Shown: positions 42,254 to 53,515 of the stretch, piece after piece | Numbering within the stretch: the first letter of the stretch is position 1 | Layout of the letters: the number at the start of each line of letters is the position of its first letter | Assembly (NCBI RefSeq): GCF_021729845.1 | Contig: NZ_CP063397.1 | Coordinates: 2,928,001-2,992,000, forward strand | Length of the DNA: 64,000 bases | DNA from: Rhizobium sp. SL42 | Lineage (GTDB): Bacteria; Pseudomonadota; Alphaproteobacteria; Rhizobiales; Rhizobiaceae | Direction: 5' to 3' | Position numbers and translations under genes: made by a program | Notes under the pieces: model-generated | Told to the model about the DNA's origin: nothing | Databases searched by the model: none | Seen by the model: the letters and a program-made list of their open reading frames with translations, nothing else

Positions 42254-43462
42254 TCAAAAATCGATGGCCGCGTAGAAGATGGCGAACAGCCCGTCTACGA
42301 GAATGACGACAAAGATGGATTTGACCACGGCAGCCGTCACGTGGCGACCGAGCGATTCCGCACTACCGCCGACCTTCATGCCTTCGACCGCGGCGACGAT
42401 GCCGATGATCAGCGCCATGAACGGCGCCTTGATCATGCCGGACGCAAGCGTGGAGTAGTCTACCGCGTCATGCAGGCGCGTGATGAAAACATCGAATGTG
42501 ATACCGGAATAGGCCCAGGCGACGACGGCTGCACCATAAAGTGCTGAGAAATTCGCAACGATCGTCAGAAGCGGCAGCGCGATTGTCAGCGCGACAAGCC
42601 GCGGGAAGACCAGGACACCGATCGGATTGAGACCGATGACCTTTAACGCATCGATCTCCTCGCGCATCTTCATCGAGCCGATTTCGGCTGTGATGGCGCT
42701 GCCGGAACGGCCGGCGATCATGATGGCAGTCAACAGAACGCCGATTTCACGCAGTTGCAAGATCCCGACAAGGTCGACGACAAACACTTCCGCGCCGAAG
42801 TAGCGAAGCTGGAAGGCCCCCTGTTGCGCGATGATGGCACCAATCAGGAAGGACATCAGCATAATGATCGGCACGGCGCGTACGCCCATGTGGTCGAGCT
42901 GGTTGACAACAGATGCCGGCGATACGCCACTACCGCGTCCGAATTTCGTCTGCGCCCCCCGCACGGCGGAGCCGAGCACGAACATCATCGCGACGAGGTC
43001 GTCCCACAGGCTGATCGTGAGTTTGCCGACCGGCGCGAAGATGATTTCAAACAGGCTGCTGTGACTACGCGTCTTGTCGGGCGGCTGCACGCGTTCCGGC
43101 AGCGCATTGATCAGCTCGCGCATTTCCGGCGTACCGCCCTTGATTGAAATGCTCCGGCCATCCGCCTGTCGCTGCGCGACGAAACGCCGGACAAGCCATG
43201 CGCCGGCCGTGTCCATGCTGGCAACGCCATCAAGGTCGATTGTCTCGGCAATCCCGGACGTGTCGTCCACAAGGCTGCCGGCACTCTTGACCATGGCGCT
43301 CAGGCTGGTGTTCTTCCAATTGCCCGTCAGACGAATGAGCCGCCCGCGGCCCTCCGCCAGGTCGTCGATCGTGATACGAGCAATTTCAGGCTGGACCGAC
43401 TTCAAGGGGGCGACTACTTCCACACTTGCGGGGTCGAAGCGAATCCCGCCCACGCAAATCAC
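42254..43462 (-). CDS. mlaE: MlaE-family permease with N-terminal STAS domain
   Basis: The C-terminal 260 residues are the MlaE permease: QLDHMGVRAVPIIMLMSFLIGAIIAQQGAFQL, ILQLREIGVLLTAIMIAGRSGSAITAEIGSMKMREEIDAL and several more hydrophobic segments. The first about 140 residues form a STAS-like domain (AETIDLDGVASMDTAGAWLV), which replaces the separate MlaB subunit of E. coli. The start is a GTG at 43462 or the next GTG at 43453; neither has a strong ribosome site. It heads the four-gene operon. An exact TTAA-N7-TTAA lies 46 bp upstream. Confidence 0.9.
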   Translation of the reverse strand: MICVGGIRFDPASVEVVAPLKSVQPEIARITIDDLAEGRGRLIRLTGNWKNTSLSAMVKSAGSLVDDTSGIAETIDLDGVASMDTAGAWLVRRFVAQRQADGRSISIKGGTPEMRELINALPERVQPPDKTRSHSSLFEIIFAPVGKLTISLWDDLVAMMFVLGSAVRGAQTKFGRGSGVSPASVVNQLDHMGVRAVPIIMLMSFLIGAIIAQQGAFQLRYFGAEVFVVDLVGILQLREIGVLLTAIMIAGRSGSAITAEIGSMKMREEIDALKVIGLNPIGVLVFPRLVALTIALPLLTIVANFSALYGAAVVAWAYSGITFDVFITRLHDAVDYSTLASGMIKAPFMALIIGIVAAVEGMKVGGSAESLGRHVTAAVVKSIFVVILVDGLFAIFYAAIDF

Positions 43463-43507
43463 ACGAACTGACGTGTACTATAACGATCGTGGTAGACGAT
43501 GTAATCC

Positions 43508-43522
43508 TTAACCGGGAATTAA
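43508..43522. promoter_or_regulatory. candidate CtrA site upstream of mlaE
   Basis: TTAA-CCGGGAA-TTAA matches the full TTAA-N7-TTAA core of the CtrA consensus and is 46-60 bp upstream of the mlaE start. It lies between two convergently or divergently transcribed units only for mlaE, since the phosphoesterase gene ends at 43584. Confidence 0.45.
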
Positions 43523-43583
43523 TCGCAACTTCATCAATGGAATCTGGAGTGCTGTCGCCTTCCGGCACCGTCGCCGGCAAGTA

Positions 43584-44438
43584 TCAGGCTGCGCGCACGC
43601 CCTCGCCTTCAGCCATGTCGGCCAGCACCGGCAACGAAACCGGGACCATCGGCGAGGCGATCCGCTTGATAGCAGCGGCTTCACCGATCTTGTGCGCCCA
43701 GGATATCAGCTCGAATCGACCGTCATGGTGCTCGACGATTGCCGTACAGCTTTCCACCCAGTCACCGGTGTTGACATAGTGGATGCCGTCGATGTCTTCC
43801 ATGACCGCGTGATGGATATGACCGCAGATCACGCCGTCGACCTCGTTGCGGCGCGCCTCTTCGGCAACGATTTTCTGGAATTCGCCGATGAAATTAACGG
43901 CGTGCTTGACCTGCAGCTTTGCCCAGGCGGAAAATGACCAGTAAGGCATGCCCAAACGACGGCGCACGGCCGCCAGAAACACGTTGATCGCGATCGCCGT
44001 GTCATAAGCCCAGTCACCGAGATAGGCGAGCAGCCGGGCATTGCGGACAACAACGTCAAATTCGTCGCCATGCAGGACGAGATATTTTTTGCCATCGGCC
44101 GTCTCGTGGATCATCCGTTCCGCGACCTCGATGCCGCCGAAATGAGTTCCCGGAAATCCGCGCAGGAATTCGTCGTGATTGCCTGGAATGTAGACGATCC
44201 GGGTCCCCTTGCGCGCCTTGCGCAGCAACTTCTGCACGACGTCATTGCATTCCTGGGGCCAGTACCAGCTGCGTTTCAATCGCCAGCCATCGACGATGTC
44301 GCCGACCAGAATGATCGTCTCCGCCTCGTGCAGGCGCAGAAAGTCGAGGAGGAAATCGGTCTTGGCCGCTTTCGAGCCAAGATGAACATCCGAAATGAAA
44401 AGTGTCCTGAATTGCCGGGTTTCGCTGGCTTCGTCCAC
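43584..44438 (-). CDS. UDP-2,3-diacylglucosamine diphosphatase-like metallophosphoesterase (LpxH-like)
   Basis: This 284-residue calcineurin-like phosphoesterase has the complete metal-ligand set: FISDVHLGSKAA, VGDIVDGWRL, YIPGNHDEFLRG, LVLHGDEFD, GVICGHIHHA. The arrangement resembles LpxH-type enzymes that release lipid X in lipid A synthesis, but rhizobia may use LpxI for that step, so the substrate is inferred only. The GTG at 44438 has AGAGGAC 6 nt upstream; a GTG at 44456 is also possible. It lies upstream of the mlaE operon on the same strand with 121 bp between, which holds the candidate CtrA site. Confidence 0.8.
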   Translation of the reverse strand: MDEASETRQFRTLFISDVHLGSKAAKTDFLLDFLRLHEAETIILVGDIVDGWRLKRSWYWPQECNDVVQKLLRKARKGTRIVYIPGNHDEFLRGFPGTHFGGIEVAERMIHETADGKKYLVLHGDEFDVVVRNARLLAYLGDWAYDTAIAINVFLAAVRRRLGMPYWSFSAWAKLQVKHAVNFIGEFQKIVAEEARRNEVDGVICGHIHHAVMEDIDGIHYVNTGDWVESCTAIVEHHDGRFELISWAHKIGEAAAIKRIASPMVPVSLPVLADMAEGEGVRAA

Positions 44439-44595
44439 GTCACAGTCCTCTTGCACTCTTTGTCAAGCGCTTAATCAGACTCGTGTTTCAGGAAGATGAC
44501 ACCGTACAGATCGGCGCACTTAGCGACTACCACTCGCGGGCAATTCGTGTATTGAGGAACCCACACGTCCCCTTCAAGAAACTGCCGGTGAGCCG

Positions 44596-46908
44596 ATGAA
44601 TTCCCAGGACAAGAACAAGCCGCAAGCCTCCAACACCTCCGCGGACCTCGATGAACAGGCGCTTTTCTATCATCGCTATCCGCGACCGGGGAAACTGGAA
44701 ATCCAGGCGACCAAGCCGCTCGGCAACCAGCGTGACCTGGCCCTGGCCTATTCCCCCGGCGTCGCCGCGCCCTGTCTCGCCATCAAGGAAGATCCAGCCG
44801 CCGCGGACGACTATACCGCGCGCTCTAACCTCGTGGCGGTAATCTCGAACGGAACGGCTGTTCTCGGCCTCGGCAATATCGGCCCGCTCGCCTCCAAGCC
44901 CGTCATGGAAGGCAAGGCGGTCCTGTTCAAGAAATTCGCCGGCATCGATGTCTTCGACATCGAGATCGAGGCGCCGACCGTCGGCGAGATGGTCTCGACG
45001 ATCTCCGCGCTTGAACCGACCTTCGGCGGCATCAACCTGGAAGACATCAAGGCACCGGAATGCTTCGAGGTCGAGGACCAGTTGCGCGCCAAGATGAACA
45101 TCCCGGTCTTCCATGACGATCAGCACGGCACAGCGATCATCGTCGCGGCCGCGATCCTGAACGGCCTGGAACTTGCCGGCAAGATGATCGAAGACGTCAA
45201 GATCGTCGCGTCGGGCGCCGGTGCTGCCGCGCTTGCCTGTCTCAACCTGCTCGTCATCCTCGGCGCCAAGCGCGAGAACATCTGGGTGCACGACATTGAG
45301 GGCCTTGTCTACAAGGGCCGCAACGAGCTCATGGACCCCTGGAAGGAAGTCTACGCCCAGGACAGCGACAATCGCGTCCTCGCCGACAGCATTCATGGCG
45401 CTGACGTCTTCCTCGGTCTATCGGCCGCTGGCGTCCTGAAGCCGGAACTGCTGGTCCAAATGGCAGCCAATCCGCTGATCATGGCACTTGCCAACCCCAA
45501 ACCAGAAATCATGCCGGAAGAGGCGCGCACGGCTCGCCCCGATGCGATGATCTGCACCGGCCGCTCGGACTTTCCGAATCAGGTCAACAACGTACTCTGC
45601 TTCCCGTACATCTTCAGGGGCGCACTGGACTGCGGCGCGACCACGATCAACGAAGAGATGAAGATGGCCGCCGTGCGCGCCATTGCAGCCCTCGCCCGCG
45701 AAGAAGTCTCGGAAGTTGCCGCGAAAGCCTATACGGGCGAGACGCCGACATTCGGTTCCGACTACCTGATCCCCTCGCCGTTCGATCCGCGCCTGATCCT
45801 GCGTATCGCGCCGGCTGTCGCCCGTGCTGCAGCGGAAAGCGGTGTCGCCCGCCGTCCGATCACCGACTACGACACCTATCTCGACCAGTTGAACCGTTTC
45901 GTCTTCCGCTCCGGCTTCGTCATGAAGCCGATCTTTGCAGCCGCCAAGACCGCAACCAAGAAGCGCGTGATCTTTGCAGAAGGTGAAGACGAGCGCGTCC
46001 TGCGCGCCGCCCAGGTCCTGCTCGAAGATGGGATCGGTGAACCGATCCTGATCGGTCGCCCGCAAATCATCGAAACCCGCTTGAAGCGCTACGGCCTGCG
46101 CATCCGTCCAGGCGTGGATTTCCAGCTCGTCAATCCGGAAGATGATCCGCGCTACCGCGACTATGTCGATGACTACTTCGCCATCGTCGGGCGCGCCGGC
46201 ATCAATCCGGAAGCTGCCCGCACCATCGTTCGCACCAATACCACCGTCATTGGCGCGCTTGCCGTCAAGCGCGGCGACGCCGATGCACTGATCTGCGGTG
46301 TTGAAGGCCGGTTCGATCGCCATGTCCGCGACGTCCGCCAGATCATCGGCAAACGACAGGGCGTTCGCGACTTCTCCGGCCTCAGCCTGCTTATTTCCCA
46401 GCGCGGCGCAATATTCTTCACCGACACGTTCGTCACCGACGACCCGTCGGCAGAGGAAATCGCCGAAATGACGATGCTGGCCGCCGAGGAAATCCGGCGC
46501 TTCGGCATTGCCCCGAAAGCAGCCCTTCTGTCGCATTCCAATTTCGGATCACGCCCGTCGGCGAGTGCCACGAAGATGCGCAGCGCCCTCCAAATTCTGC
46601 GGCAGGAAGCGTCGGAACTTGAGGTTGATGGCGAAATGCAGGGCGGATCGGCCTTGTCCGAGGCTTTGCGCAAACGCGCCATGCCGAACAGCACCTTGAC
46701 GGGTGAAGCCAATCTCCTTGTCTTCCCGAACCTTGATGCGGCCAACATCTCGCTTGGTATCATGCGCACCATGATGGACGCGCTGCATGTAGGCCCGATC
46801 CTGCTTGGTGCGGCGATGCCGGCCCATGTTCTATCGACATCGGTTACCTCGCGTGGCGTCGTCAACATGGCCGCTCTTGCCGTCGTGGAGGCTTCCCAGC
46901 CCGCCTGA
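44596..46908 (+). CDS. dme: NAD(P)-dependent malic enzyme with phosphotransacetylase-like domain
   Basis: The 770-residue protein joins an N-terminal malic enzyme ([27 protein letters not shown]-type start; [42 protein letters not shown](P) site) to a C-terminal phosphate acetyltransferase-like domain ([30 protein letters not shown]), which has no transacetylase activity in known cases. Rhizobia have two such enzymes: Dme (NAD-preferring, needed for nitrogen fixation on dicarboxylates) and Tme (NADP). Symbol dme is chosen since sinR/sinI follow it, as I recall from Sinorhizobium; cofactor choice cannot be read directly. The ATG at 44596 is clear. Confidence 0.9.
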   Translation: MNSQDKNKPQASNTSADLDEQALFYHRYPRPGKLEIQATKPLGNQRDLALAYSPGVAAPCLAIKEDPAAADDYTARSNLVAVISNGTAVLGLGNIGPLASKPVMEGKAVLFKKFAGIDVFDIEIEAPTVGEMVSTISALEPTFGGINLEDIKAPECFEVEDQLRAKMNIPVFHDDQHGTAIIVAAAILNGLELAGKMIEDVKIVASGAGAAALACLNLLVILGAKRENIWVHDIEGLVYKGRNELMDPWKEVYAQDSDNRVLADSIHGADVFLGLSAAGVLKPELLVQMAANPLIMALANPKPEIMPEEARTARPDAMICTGRSDFPNQVNNVLCFPYIFRGALDCGATTINEEMKMAAVRAIAALAREEVSEVAAKAYTGETPTFGSDYLIPSPFDPRLILRIAPAVARAAAESGVARRPITDYDTYLDQLNRFVFRSGFVMKPIFAAAKTATKKRVIFAEGEDERVLRAAQVLLEDGIGEPILIGRPQIIETRLKRYGLRIRPGVDFQLVNPEDDPRYRDYVDDYFAIVGRAGINPEAARTIVRTNTTVIGALAVKRGDADALICGVEGRFDRHVRDVRQIIGKRQGVRDFSGLSLLISQRGAIFFTDTFVTDDPSAEEIAEMTMLAAEEIRRFGIAPKAALLSHSNFGSRPSASATKMRSALQILRQEASELEVDGEMQGGSALSEALRKRAMPNSTLTGEANLLVFPNLDAANISLGIMRTMMDALHVGPILLGAAMPAHVLSTSVTSRGVVNMAALAVVEASQPA

Positions 46909-46957
46909 CACCCGCCAGACCACAGGACGCAACGCACCGAAATCTCCTTGTTCGGAG

Positions 46958-46983
46958 CCAGCGGCAAAGCAGATTGCCGCTGG
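46958..46983 (+). terminator. probable terminator of the malic enzyme gene
   Basis: A perfect 10-bp stem (46958-46967 with 46974-46983, CCAGCGGCAA) with loop AGCAGA lies 49 bp after the stop. It lacks a proper T run, so termination may be partial or Rho-aided. Confidence 0.5.
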
Positions 46984-47037
46984 ACAATTCCAAGTATGAG
47001 AAACCATCTTAAAGCCCTTGGATTCTAGGGTTTCTAC

Positions 47038-47796
47038 ATGGTGTCTTCGGAGGCCTATTTCGAACTGACAGACTGGCTCGAGCAAGCCGAACGTCTCGAG
47101 CCGCAGCAATTTTTCGATCGCATGCGGCATGCTTACAACCTGAGCCATCTGCTGTATTTCGATGGAACCCTTTACGGCGATCGCCTTGCAGCTCGCAGCC
47201 TGCATCACACGATATTGCCGCGATTGTCCCGGTTGACCCGAAAGCTCCAGTGGGAGCTTCTACCTGCCCTGTTCACCCGCGTAACAATTGCGATAGAGCC
47301 ATTCGACTGGCGGGACGTCGGTCCTCTAACGAGAGCTGGCCAGAACCTTTCGAAACTCGCCAACCTGCTCGAACTCGCTCCCGTCGGTGCATTTTATCCT
47401 TTGCTGTCGCGAGGAGGCCGAACGGCCTTCCTCCTCGTCCAGTCCGACATGACGATTGAGGATTGGCGAAACCTGCGCCGCGCGCATGACCGCGACATTG
47501 CGGCGCTTGCCGTCAGATTTCATGCACGAAACCTGGCGAGCACATCAGCCGAAACGCGCATTCGGCATGAAAAAGACCGGCTCACGCGGCGAGAAATCGA
47601 GACATTATCCTGGGTTGCGGCCGGAAAGAGTTATTGGGAAATCGCCGTCATCCTGGGTATCACGGAACGCACAGTGCGGTTTTTCATGTCCAATGCGCGA
47701 CGGAAACTCAATGTCGTGACTAACCCGCAAGCAGTCGCGGAAGCGCTCTGGCGCAAACTCATCGCGAACCCGCACAATGCACCTGAGCCCACCTAG
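47038..47796 (+). CDS. sinR: LuxR-family quorum-sensing regulator, SinR-like
   Basis: The 252-residue protein ends in a GerE-type HTH (LTRREIETLSWVAAGKSYWE, IAVILGITERTVRFFMSNAR, RKLNVVTNPQAV) with the conserved Glu, Leu and Gly positions. The N-terminal about 170 residues should be the autoinducer-binding domain, but the usual W-x3-Y and D-P pairs cannot be found, so ligand binding may be altered or absent. It lies 118 bp upstream of the AHL synthase gene on the same strand, as with sinR-sinI. The ATG at 47038 has TAGGG 7 nt upstream, located in a short inverted repeat. Confidence 0.82.
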   Translation: MVSSEAYFELTDWLEQAERLEPQQFFDRMRHAYNLSHLLYFDGTLYGDRLAARSLHHTILPRLSRLTRKLQWELLPALFTRVTIAIEPFDWRDVGPLTRAGQNLSKLANLLELAPVGAFYPLLSRGGRTAFLLVQSDMTIEDWRNLRRAHDRDIAALAVRFHARNLASTSAETRIRHEKDRLTRREIETLSWVAAGKSYWEIAVILGITERTVRFFMSNARRKLNVVTNPQAVAEALWRKLIANPHNAPEPT

Positions 47797-47834
47797 GCGT
47801 CCGCCGCAATGCCATCATCTTTGATTGCATGATG

Positions 47835-47858
47835 AAAGCTGTCGCTACCGACAGTTTT
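47835..47858. promoter_or_regulatory. lux-box-like palindrome upstream of sinI
   Basis: The core CTGTCG-CTAC-CGACAG (47839-47854) is a perfect 6-bp inverted repeat extended by AAA and TTT outside a mismatch. It ends 55 bp before the sinI start, a suitable place for a LuxR-type activator. Confidence 0.65.
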
Positions 47859-47913
47859 ATCGATCCGCCGCAAACGACATCTTTGCCACTCGTTCAAACT
47901 GAAGGAGTGCCGA

Positions 47914-48555
47914 ATGATCCGGATCATCAATGGCGTTAATCGCAACCGCCATCCACATGAAATCGACGCCATGCATCGGTTGCGCAAAAATGTCTTCCAC
48001 GATCTTCTGGGCTGGGATGTCGCCCTGCACGGTGACTGGGAAATTGATCACTATGATCAGTCCAATCCGCTCTATATCCTGTCCTACAACGACAGTGGAC
48101 GCCTGCGCGGCGCGCTGCGCCTGCTGCCGACACTGGGACCGAACATGCTCGCGGACACGTTTCCGATACTGCTCGGGGATCAGAGCGAAATTCGCAGTGC
48201 GGCCATCTGGGAATCGAGCCGCTTTTGTATCGATCCGCAAATCTCGCAGGATCGTGCCGGCAACCAGGTCACAATTGCCGCGGCTGAACTGATGTGCGGC
48301 GTCGGCGAACTCGGACTTGCTTCCGGCCTGAGCCAGATCGTCACCGTTACGGATGTCTTCCTGGAACGCATGTTCAAGCGCATGGGTTGCCCCGGTATGC
48401 GCATCTCCGATCCGCAGCGGATTGGTTCCGTTCACGCCGTTGCCATCGCTTGGGACGTGACGGAGGGTCTGCTCGAACGGATGAAACATGTGGCCGCGAT
48501 CTCGGGCAATGTCCTCGAACACCCGATGACACTAACAACGGCACGCGCCGCTTAA
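47914..48555 (+). CDS. sinI: acyl-homoserine-lactone synthase, SinI-like
   Basis: SinI-type enzymes make acyl-homoserine lactones from acyl-ACP and S-adenosylmethionine. The 213-residue protein has the conserved residues at the classical positions: Arg24, Phe28, Trp34, Asp45, Asp48 and Arg69, then the acidic ESSRFCIDP segment with Glu and Arg. In Sinorhizobium meliloti SinI makes long-chain AHLs; the chain length here is not known. AAGGAG lies directly before the ATG at 47914. It is preceded by a lux-box palindrome and followed by terminator hairpins. Confidence 0.93.
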   Translation: MIRIINGVNRNRHPHEIDAMHRLRKNVFHDLLGWDVALHGDWEIDHYDQSNPLYILSYNDSGRLRGALRLLPTLGPNMLADTFPILLGDQSEIRSAAIWESSRFCIDPQISQDRAGNQVTIAAAELMCGVGELGLASGLSQIVTVTDVFLERMFKRMGCPGMRISDPQRIGSVHAVAIAWDVTEGLLERMKHVAAISGNVLEHPMTLTTARAA

Positions 48556-48563
48556 ACCGGATG

Positions 48564-48615
48564 GACCGCCATCGTTTGAGATCCGATGGCGGTCTATGAC
48601 GGCACCGTCATTTTA
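48564..48615 (+). terminator. terminator hairpins after sinI
   Basis: An 11-bp stem (48564-48574 with 48584-48594) is followed at once by a second, tight 7-bp stem (48596-48602 with 48605-48611) that ends in TTTAC. Together they start 9 bp after the sinI stop. Confidence 0.7.
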
Positions 48616-48699
48616 CTTTAGCGTTAACTGGCGTATTCTCGGTCGGGTAGTATAGGAGCGGGAGCCAACAACCGGCATCCATGAGAACTCACCGGGAAA

Positions 48700-50725
<2,026 letters not shown>

Positions 50726-50773
50726 GTTTTAGTCCGATCGCCGAAGGACGCAAGCGCCAGCCTGCGACGACGT

Positions 50774-51634
50774 TCAGTCGTTGACGGGGAAATAGCGGAC
50801 GAAGGCGAATTCCGCGCCGTCCGGCGACCAGTTCGGCACGTTGATCGTACCCTGCCCACCAAAGAGTTCGAACAGCGTTTCCTGGGTACCACCGTCCATG
50901 TCCATCAGCCTAAGGCTGACCTCGCGGTCACGCGGATGATCAAAGACGTCGGGCGCATAGGAGAGGTAGAGAACCTTGCCGTCTTTCGGTGACGGATGCG
51001 GGAACCAGTCTCCCGTATCGCTGTAGGTGATGCGTTCGACATCGCTGCCATCCGGATGCATGCGCCAGATCTGCATCAGGCCGCTTCGGCTGGAGTTGAA
51101 ATAGATCCAGTTGCCATCGGCCGACCAGTCCGGGCCGTCGTTTCGACCCTCGCCTTCAGTCAGTCGGCGCTCCTCGCCGCCATCGACGGAAATCGAATAG
51201 ATGTCGAAGACATCGTCGCGAATACCGCAATAGGCAAGCTGACGACCATCGGGCGACCAGCCATGCCAGTAGGAAGGCAGGCGCGACGTAACCTGGCGCG
51301 GAACACCGCCTTCGGCAGGCAATACGTAGATGCAGGACTTTCCGTGCTCCGTCTTGTCCGAGATGACCACCAGCGAGCCGTCAGGCGAGATGCCGTGATC
51401 GTTGTTGCATTCAATGGCAAATCCTGTGTCGAGGAGGGACGGCGCCTGGCCGCCCTCGGGCGAAAGCCGATACAACAGACCATTGCCGTTGATCAGCAGA
51501 TACGAACCGTCAGGCGACCAGTTTGGCGCCTCGACCAGTTCACTCGTCTGCCAGACAACACGTGTCTGTCGCGTGCGGATATTGTAGATCTCGACGGAAC
51601 TGCGCAAAGGCTCTCCTCCCTTGGTCCAAGCCAT
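50774..51634 (-). CDS. TolB-like beta-propeller protein (PD40 repeats)
   Basis: The 286-residue protein is made of repeated WD40-like PD40 units: APNWSPDGSYLLI, GISPDGSLVVIS, HGWSPDGRQLAYC, PDWSADGNWIYFN, PHPSPKDGKVLYLS and VPNWSPDGAEFAFV. It has no signal peptide, so unlike TolB it seems to be cytoplasmic. The family is annotated in many genomes as a TolB-related or biopolymer-transport protein, but no function is proven. It starts 11 bp after nadE and is likely in the same operon. It ends 49 bp before the bluB riboswitch. Confidence 0.8.
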   Translation of the reverse strand: MAWTKGGEPLRSSVEIYNIRTRQTRVVWQTSELVEAPNWSPDGSYLLINGNGLLYRLSPEGGQAPSLLDTGFAIECNNDHGISPDGSLVVISDKTEHGKSCIYVLPAEGGVPRQVTSRLPSYWHGWSPDGRQLAYCGIRDDVFDIYSISVDGGEERRLTEGEGRNDGPDWSADGNWIYFNSSRSGLMQIWRMHPDGSDVERITYSDTGDWFPHPSPKDGKVLYLSYAPDVFDHPRDREVSLRLMDMDGGTQETLFELFGGQGTINVPNWSPDGAEFAFVRYFPVND

Positions 51635-51645
51635 CAGAGACGGGC

Positions 51646-53325
51646 TCAGCGATCGCGGAAACGGTTGGTGATCGGATAGCGACGGTCGCGGCCAAAGTTC
51701 TTCTGGGTGATCTTGACGCCCGGCGCCGATTGCCGCCGCTTGTACTCCGCAAGGTAAAGCAGGTGCTCGATGCGGTGGACCGTGGCAATGTCATGCCCCC
51801 GCGCCACGATATCGTCGACGGCCATTTCCTTTTCAACCAGGCACTCCAGGATGTCATCCAGCATCGGATACGGCGGTAGCGAATCCTGATCGGTCTGGTT
51901 TGGCCGAAGCTCGGCCGAAGGCGCCTTGGACAGGATATTGGCCGGGATCACCTGGCCGGAAGGCCCAAGTGCACCCGGCGGCACATGAGCATTGCGCCAG
52001 GCGGAAAGCGCGTAAACCTGCATCTTGTACAGATCCTTGATCGGATTGAAGCCGCCATTCATGTCGCCATAGAGCGTCGCATAGCCGACCGACATTTCCG
52101 ACTTGTTGCCCGTGGTGACGACCATCGAGCCGAACTTGTTGGAGATCGCCATGAGGATCGTACCGCGCGCGCGGCTCTGCAGGTTCTCTTCGGTGATCCC
52201 GCTCTCCGTCCCCTCGAACATTTCCGACAGGCTGGACAGGAAGCCCTCAACCGGATCTGCGATCGGGACGATATCGTAATGGCAGCCCAGAGCCTGTGCG
52301 CAGGCCTCGGCATCAGCAAACGACTCCTTCGACGTGTAGCGATACGGCAGCATGACCGCGCGCACCCGTTCCTCGCCCAGCGCATCGACGGCGATCGCCG
52401 CACAGATGGCGGAATCGATCCCGCCCGAAAGGCCGAGCACGACGCTCTTGAAACCGTTCTTGTTCACATAGTCGCGGAAGCCGAGAACGCAGGCCCGGTA
52501 GTCGGCCTCTTCCTTCTCAGGAATGCGCGACATCGGTCCTTGCTCGCAGCACCAGCCGGCCTCTGTCCGCTTCCAGGTCGTGACAGAGAGCGTCTCCTCG
52601 AACTGGCTCATCTGAAACGCGAGCGACCGGTCGCCGTTGAAGGCAAAGCTCGCACCGTCAAATACAAGCTCATCCTGGCCGCCGATCTGGTTTGCGAAGA
52701 TCAGCGGCAGGCCGGTCTCGATCACCTGGCGCAGTACCACCTGATGGCGCACATCCACCTTGTTGCGATAGAACGGCGAGCCATTCGGCACCAGCAGGAT
52801 CTCGGCCCCGGTCTCTGCCAGCGTCTCGCAGACGCCGGCATCGTTCCAGATCTCTTCGCAGATTGGCACGCCGATGCGCACGCCGCGAAAATTCACCGGC
52901 CCCGGCATCTCGCCTTCGACAAAAACCCGCTTTTCGTCGAATTCGCCGTAATTCGGCAAATCGATCTTGTCGCGGAAGGCGAGGATCTTGCCGCCATCGA
53001 GGATGGCAACGGAATTGTGCCGGCCCTTCTCGCTTTGCCGCGGGAAGCCGACAATCACGCCGGGGCCGCCGTCGGCGGTATCCGCTGCCAACTGCTCGAC
53101 CGCCGACAGGCAGGCCCTGAGAAAGGCGGGTTTCAAAACCAGATCTTCCGGTGGATAGCCGGAGATGAACAACTCGGTCAAAAGCAACAGGTCGGCACCC
53201 TGTGCCGCCGCTTCCGACCGTGCCGCACGTGCCTTTGCCAGGTTGCCGACCACGTCGCCAACCGTTGGATTGAGTTGCGCAATGGCGATGCGCAGGACAT
53301 CTGTTTTTTTCAATGTTTCGCTCAT
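51646..53325 (-). CDS. nadE: glutamine-dependent NAD+ synthetase
   Basis: NadE amidates nicotinate adenine dinucleotide to NAD+. The 559-residue protein has an N-terminal nitrilase-like glutaminase with the Glu-Lys-Cys triad (LLLTELFISGYPPED; AFRDKIDLPNYGEFDEKR; IGVPICEEIWND) and a C-terminal synthetase with the P-loop VVLGLSGGIDSAICAAI and TTGNKSEMSVGYATLYGDM. The ATG at 53325 begins MSETLKKTDVLRIAIAQLNP; the frame runs 14 codons further upstream. It is divergent from the phosphoglycerol transferase-like gene and leads the operon with the beta-propeller gene. Confidence 0.96.
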   Translation of the reverse strand: MSETLKKTDVLRIAIAQLNPTVGDVVGNLAKARAARSEAAAQGADLLLLTELFISGYPPEDLVLKPAFLRACLSAVEQLAADTADGGPGVIVGFPRQSEKGRHNSVAILDGGKILAFRDKIDLPNYGEFDEKRVFVEGEMPGPVNFRGVRIGVPICEEIWNDAGVCETLAETGAEILLVPNGSPFYRNKVDVRHQVVLRQVIETGLPLIFANQIGGQDELVFDGASFAFNGDRSLAFQMSQFEETLSVTTWKRTEAGWCCEQGPMSRIPEKEEADYRACVLGFRDYVNKNGFKSVVLGLSGGIDSAICAAIAVDALGEERVRAVMLPYRYTSKESFADAEACAQALGCHYDIVPIADPVEGFLSSLSEMFEGTESGITEENLQSRARGTILMAISNKFGSMVVTTGNKSEMSVGYATLYGDMNGGFNPIKDLYKMQVYALSAWRNAHVPPGALGPSGQVIPANILSKAPSAELRPNQTDQDSLPPYPMLDDILECLVEKEMAVDDIVARGHDIATVHRIEHLLYLAEYKRRQSAPGVKITQKNFGRDRRYPITNRFRDR

Positions 53326-53515
53326 GGTCAACGGTTTAAACGCTCGGTCGGCGGATCGCAACGGCATGGGCAGACGAAGCCCTGCGCGGGCGCCGAAATA
53401 TCAATCAAAATCGGGGAACAATCAGGCCTCAGCCATAGTTCATGTAGCGTTCATGACGGATATGTGACAGCTATGCGCACATTTGATGAAAATCGCATTT
53501 CTCTCGGAGAATTCT

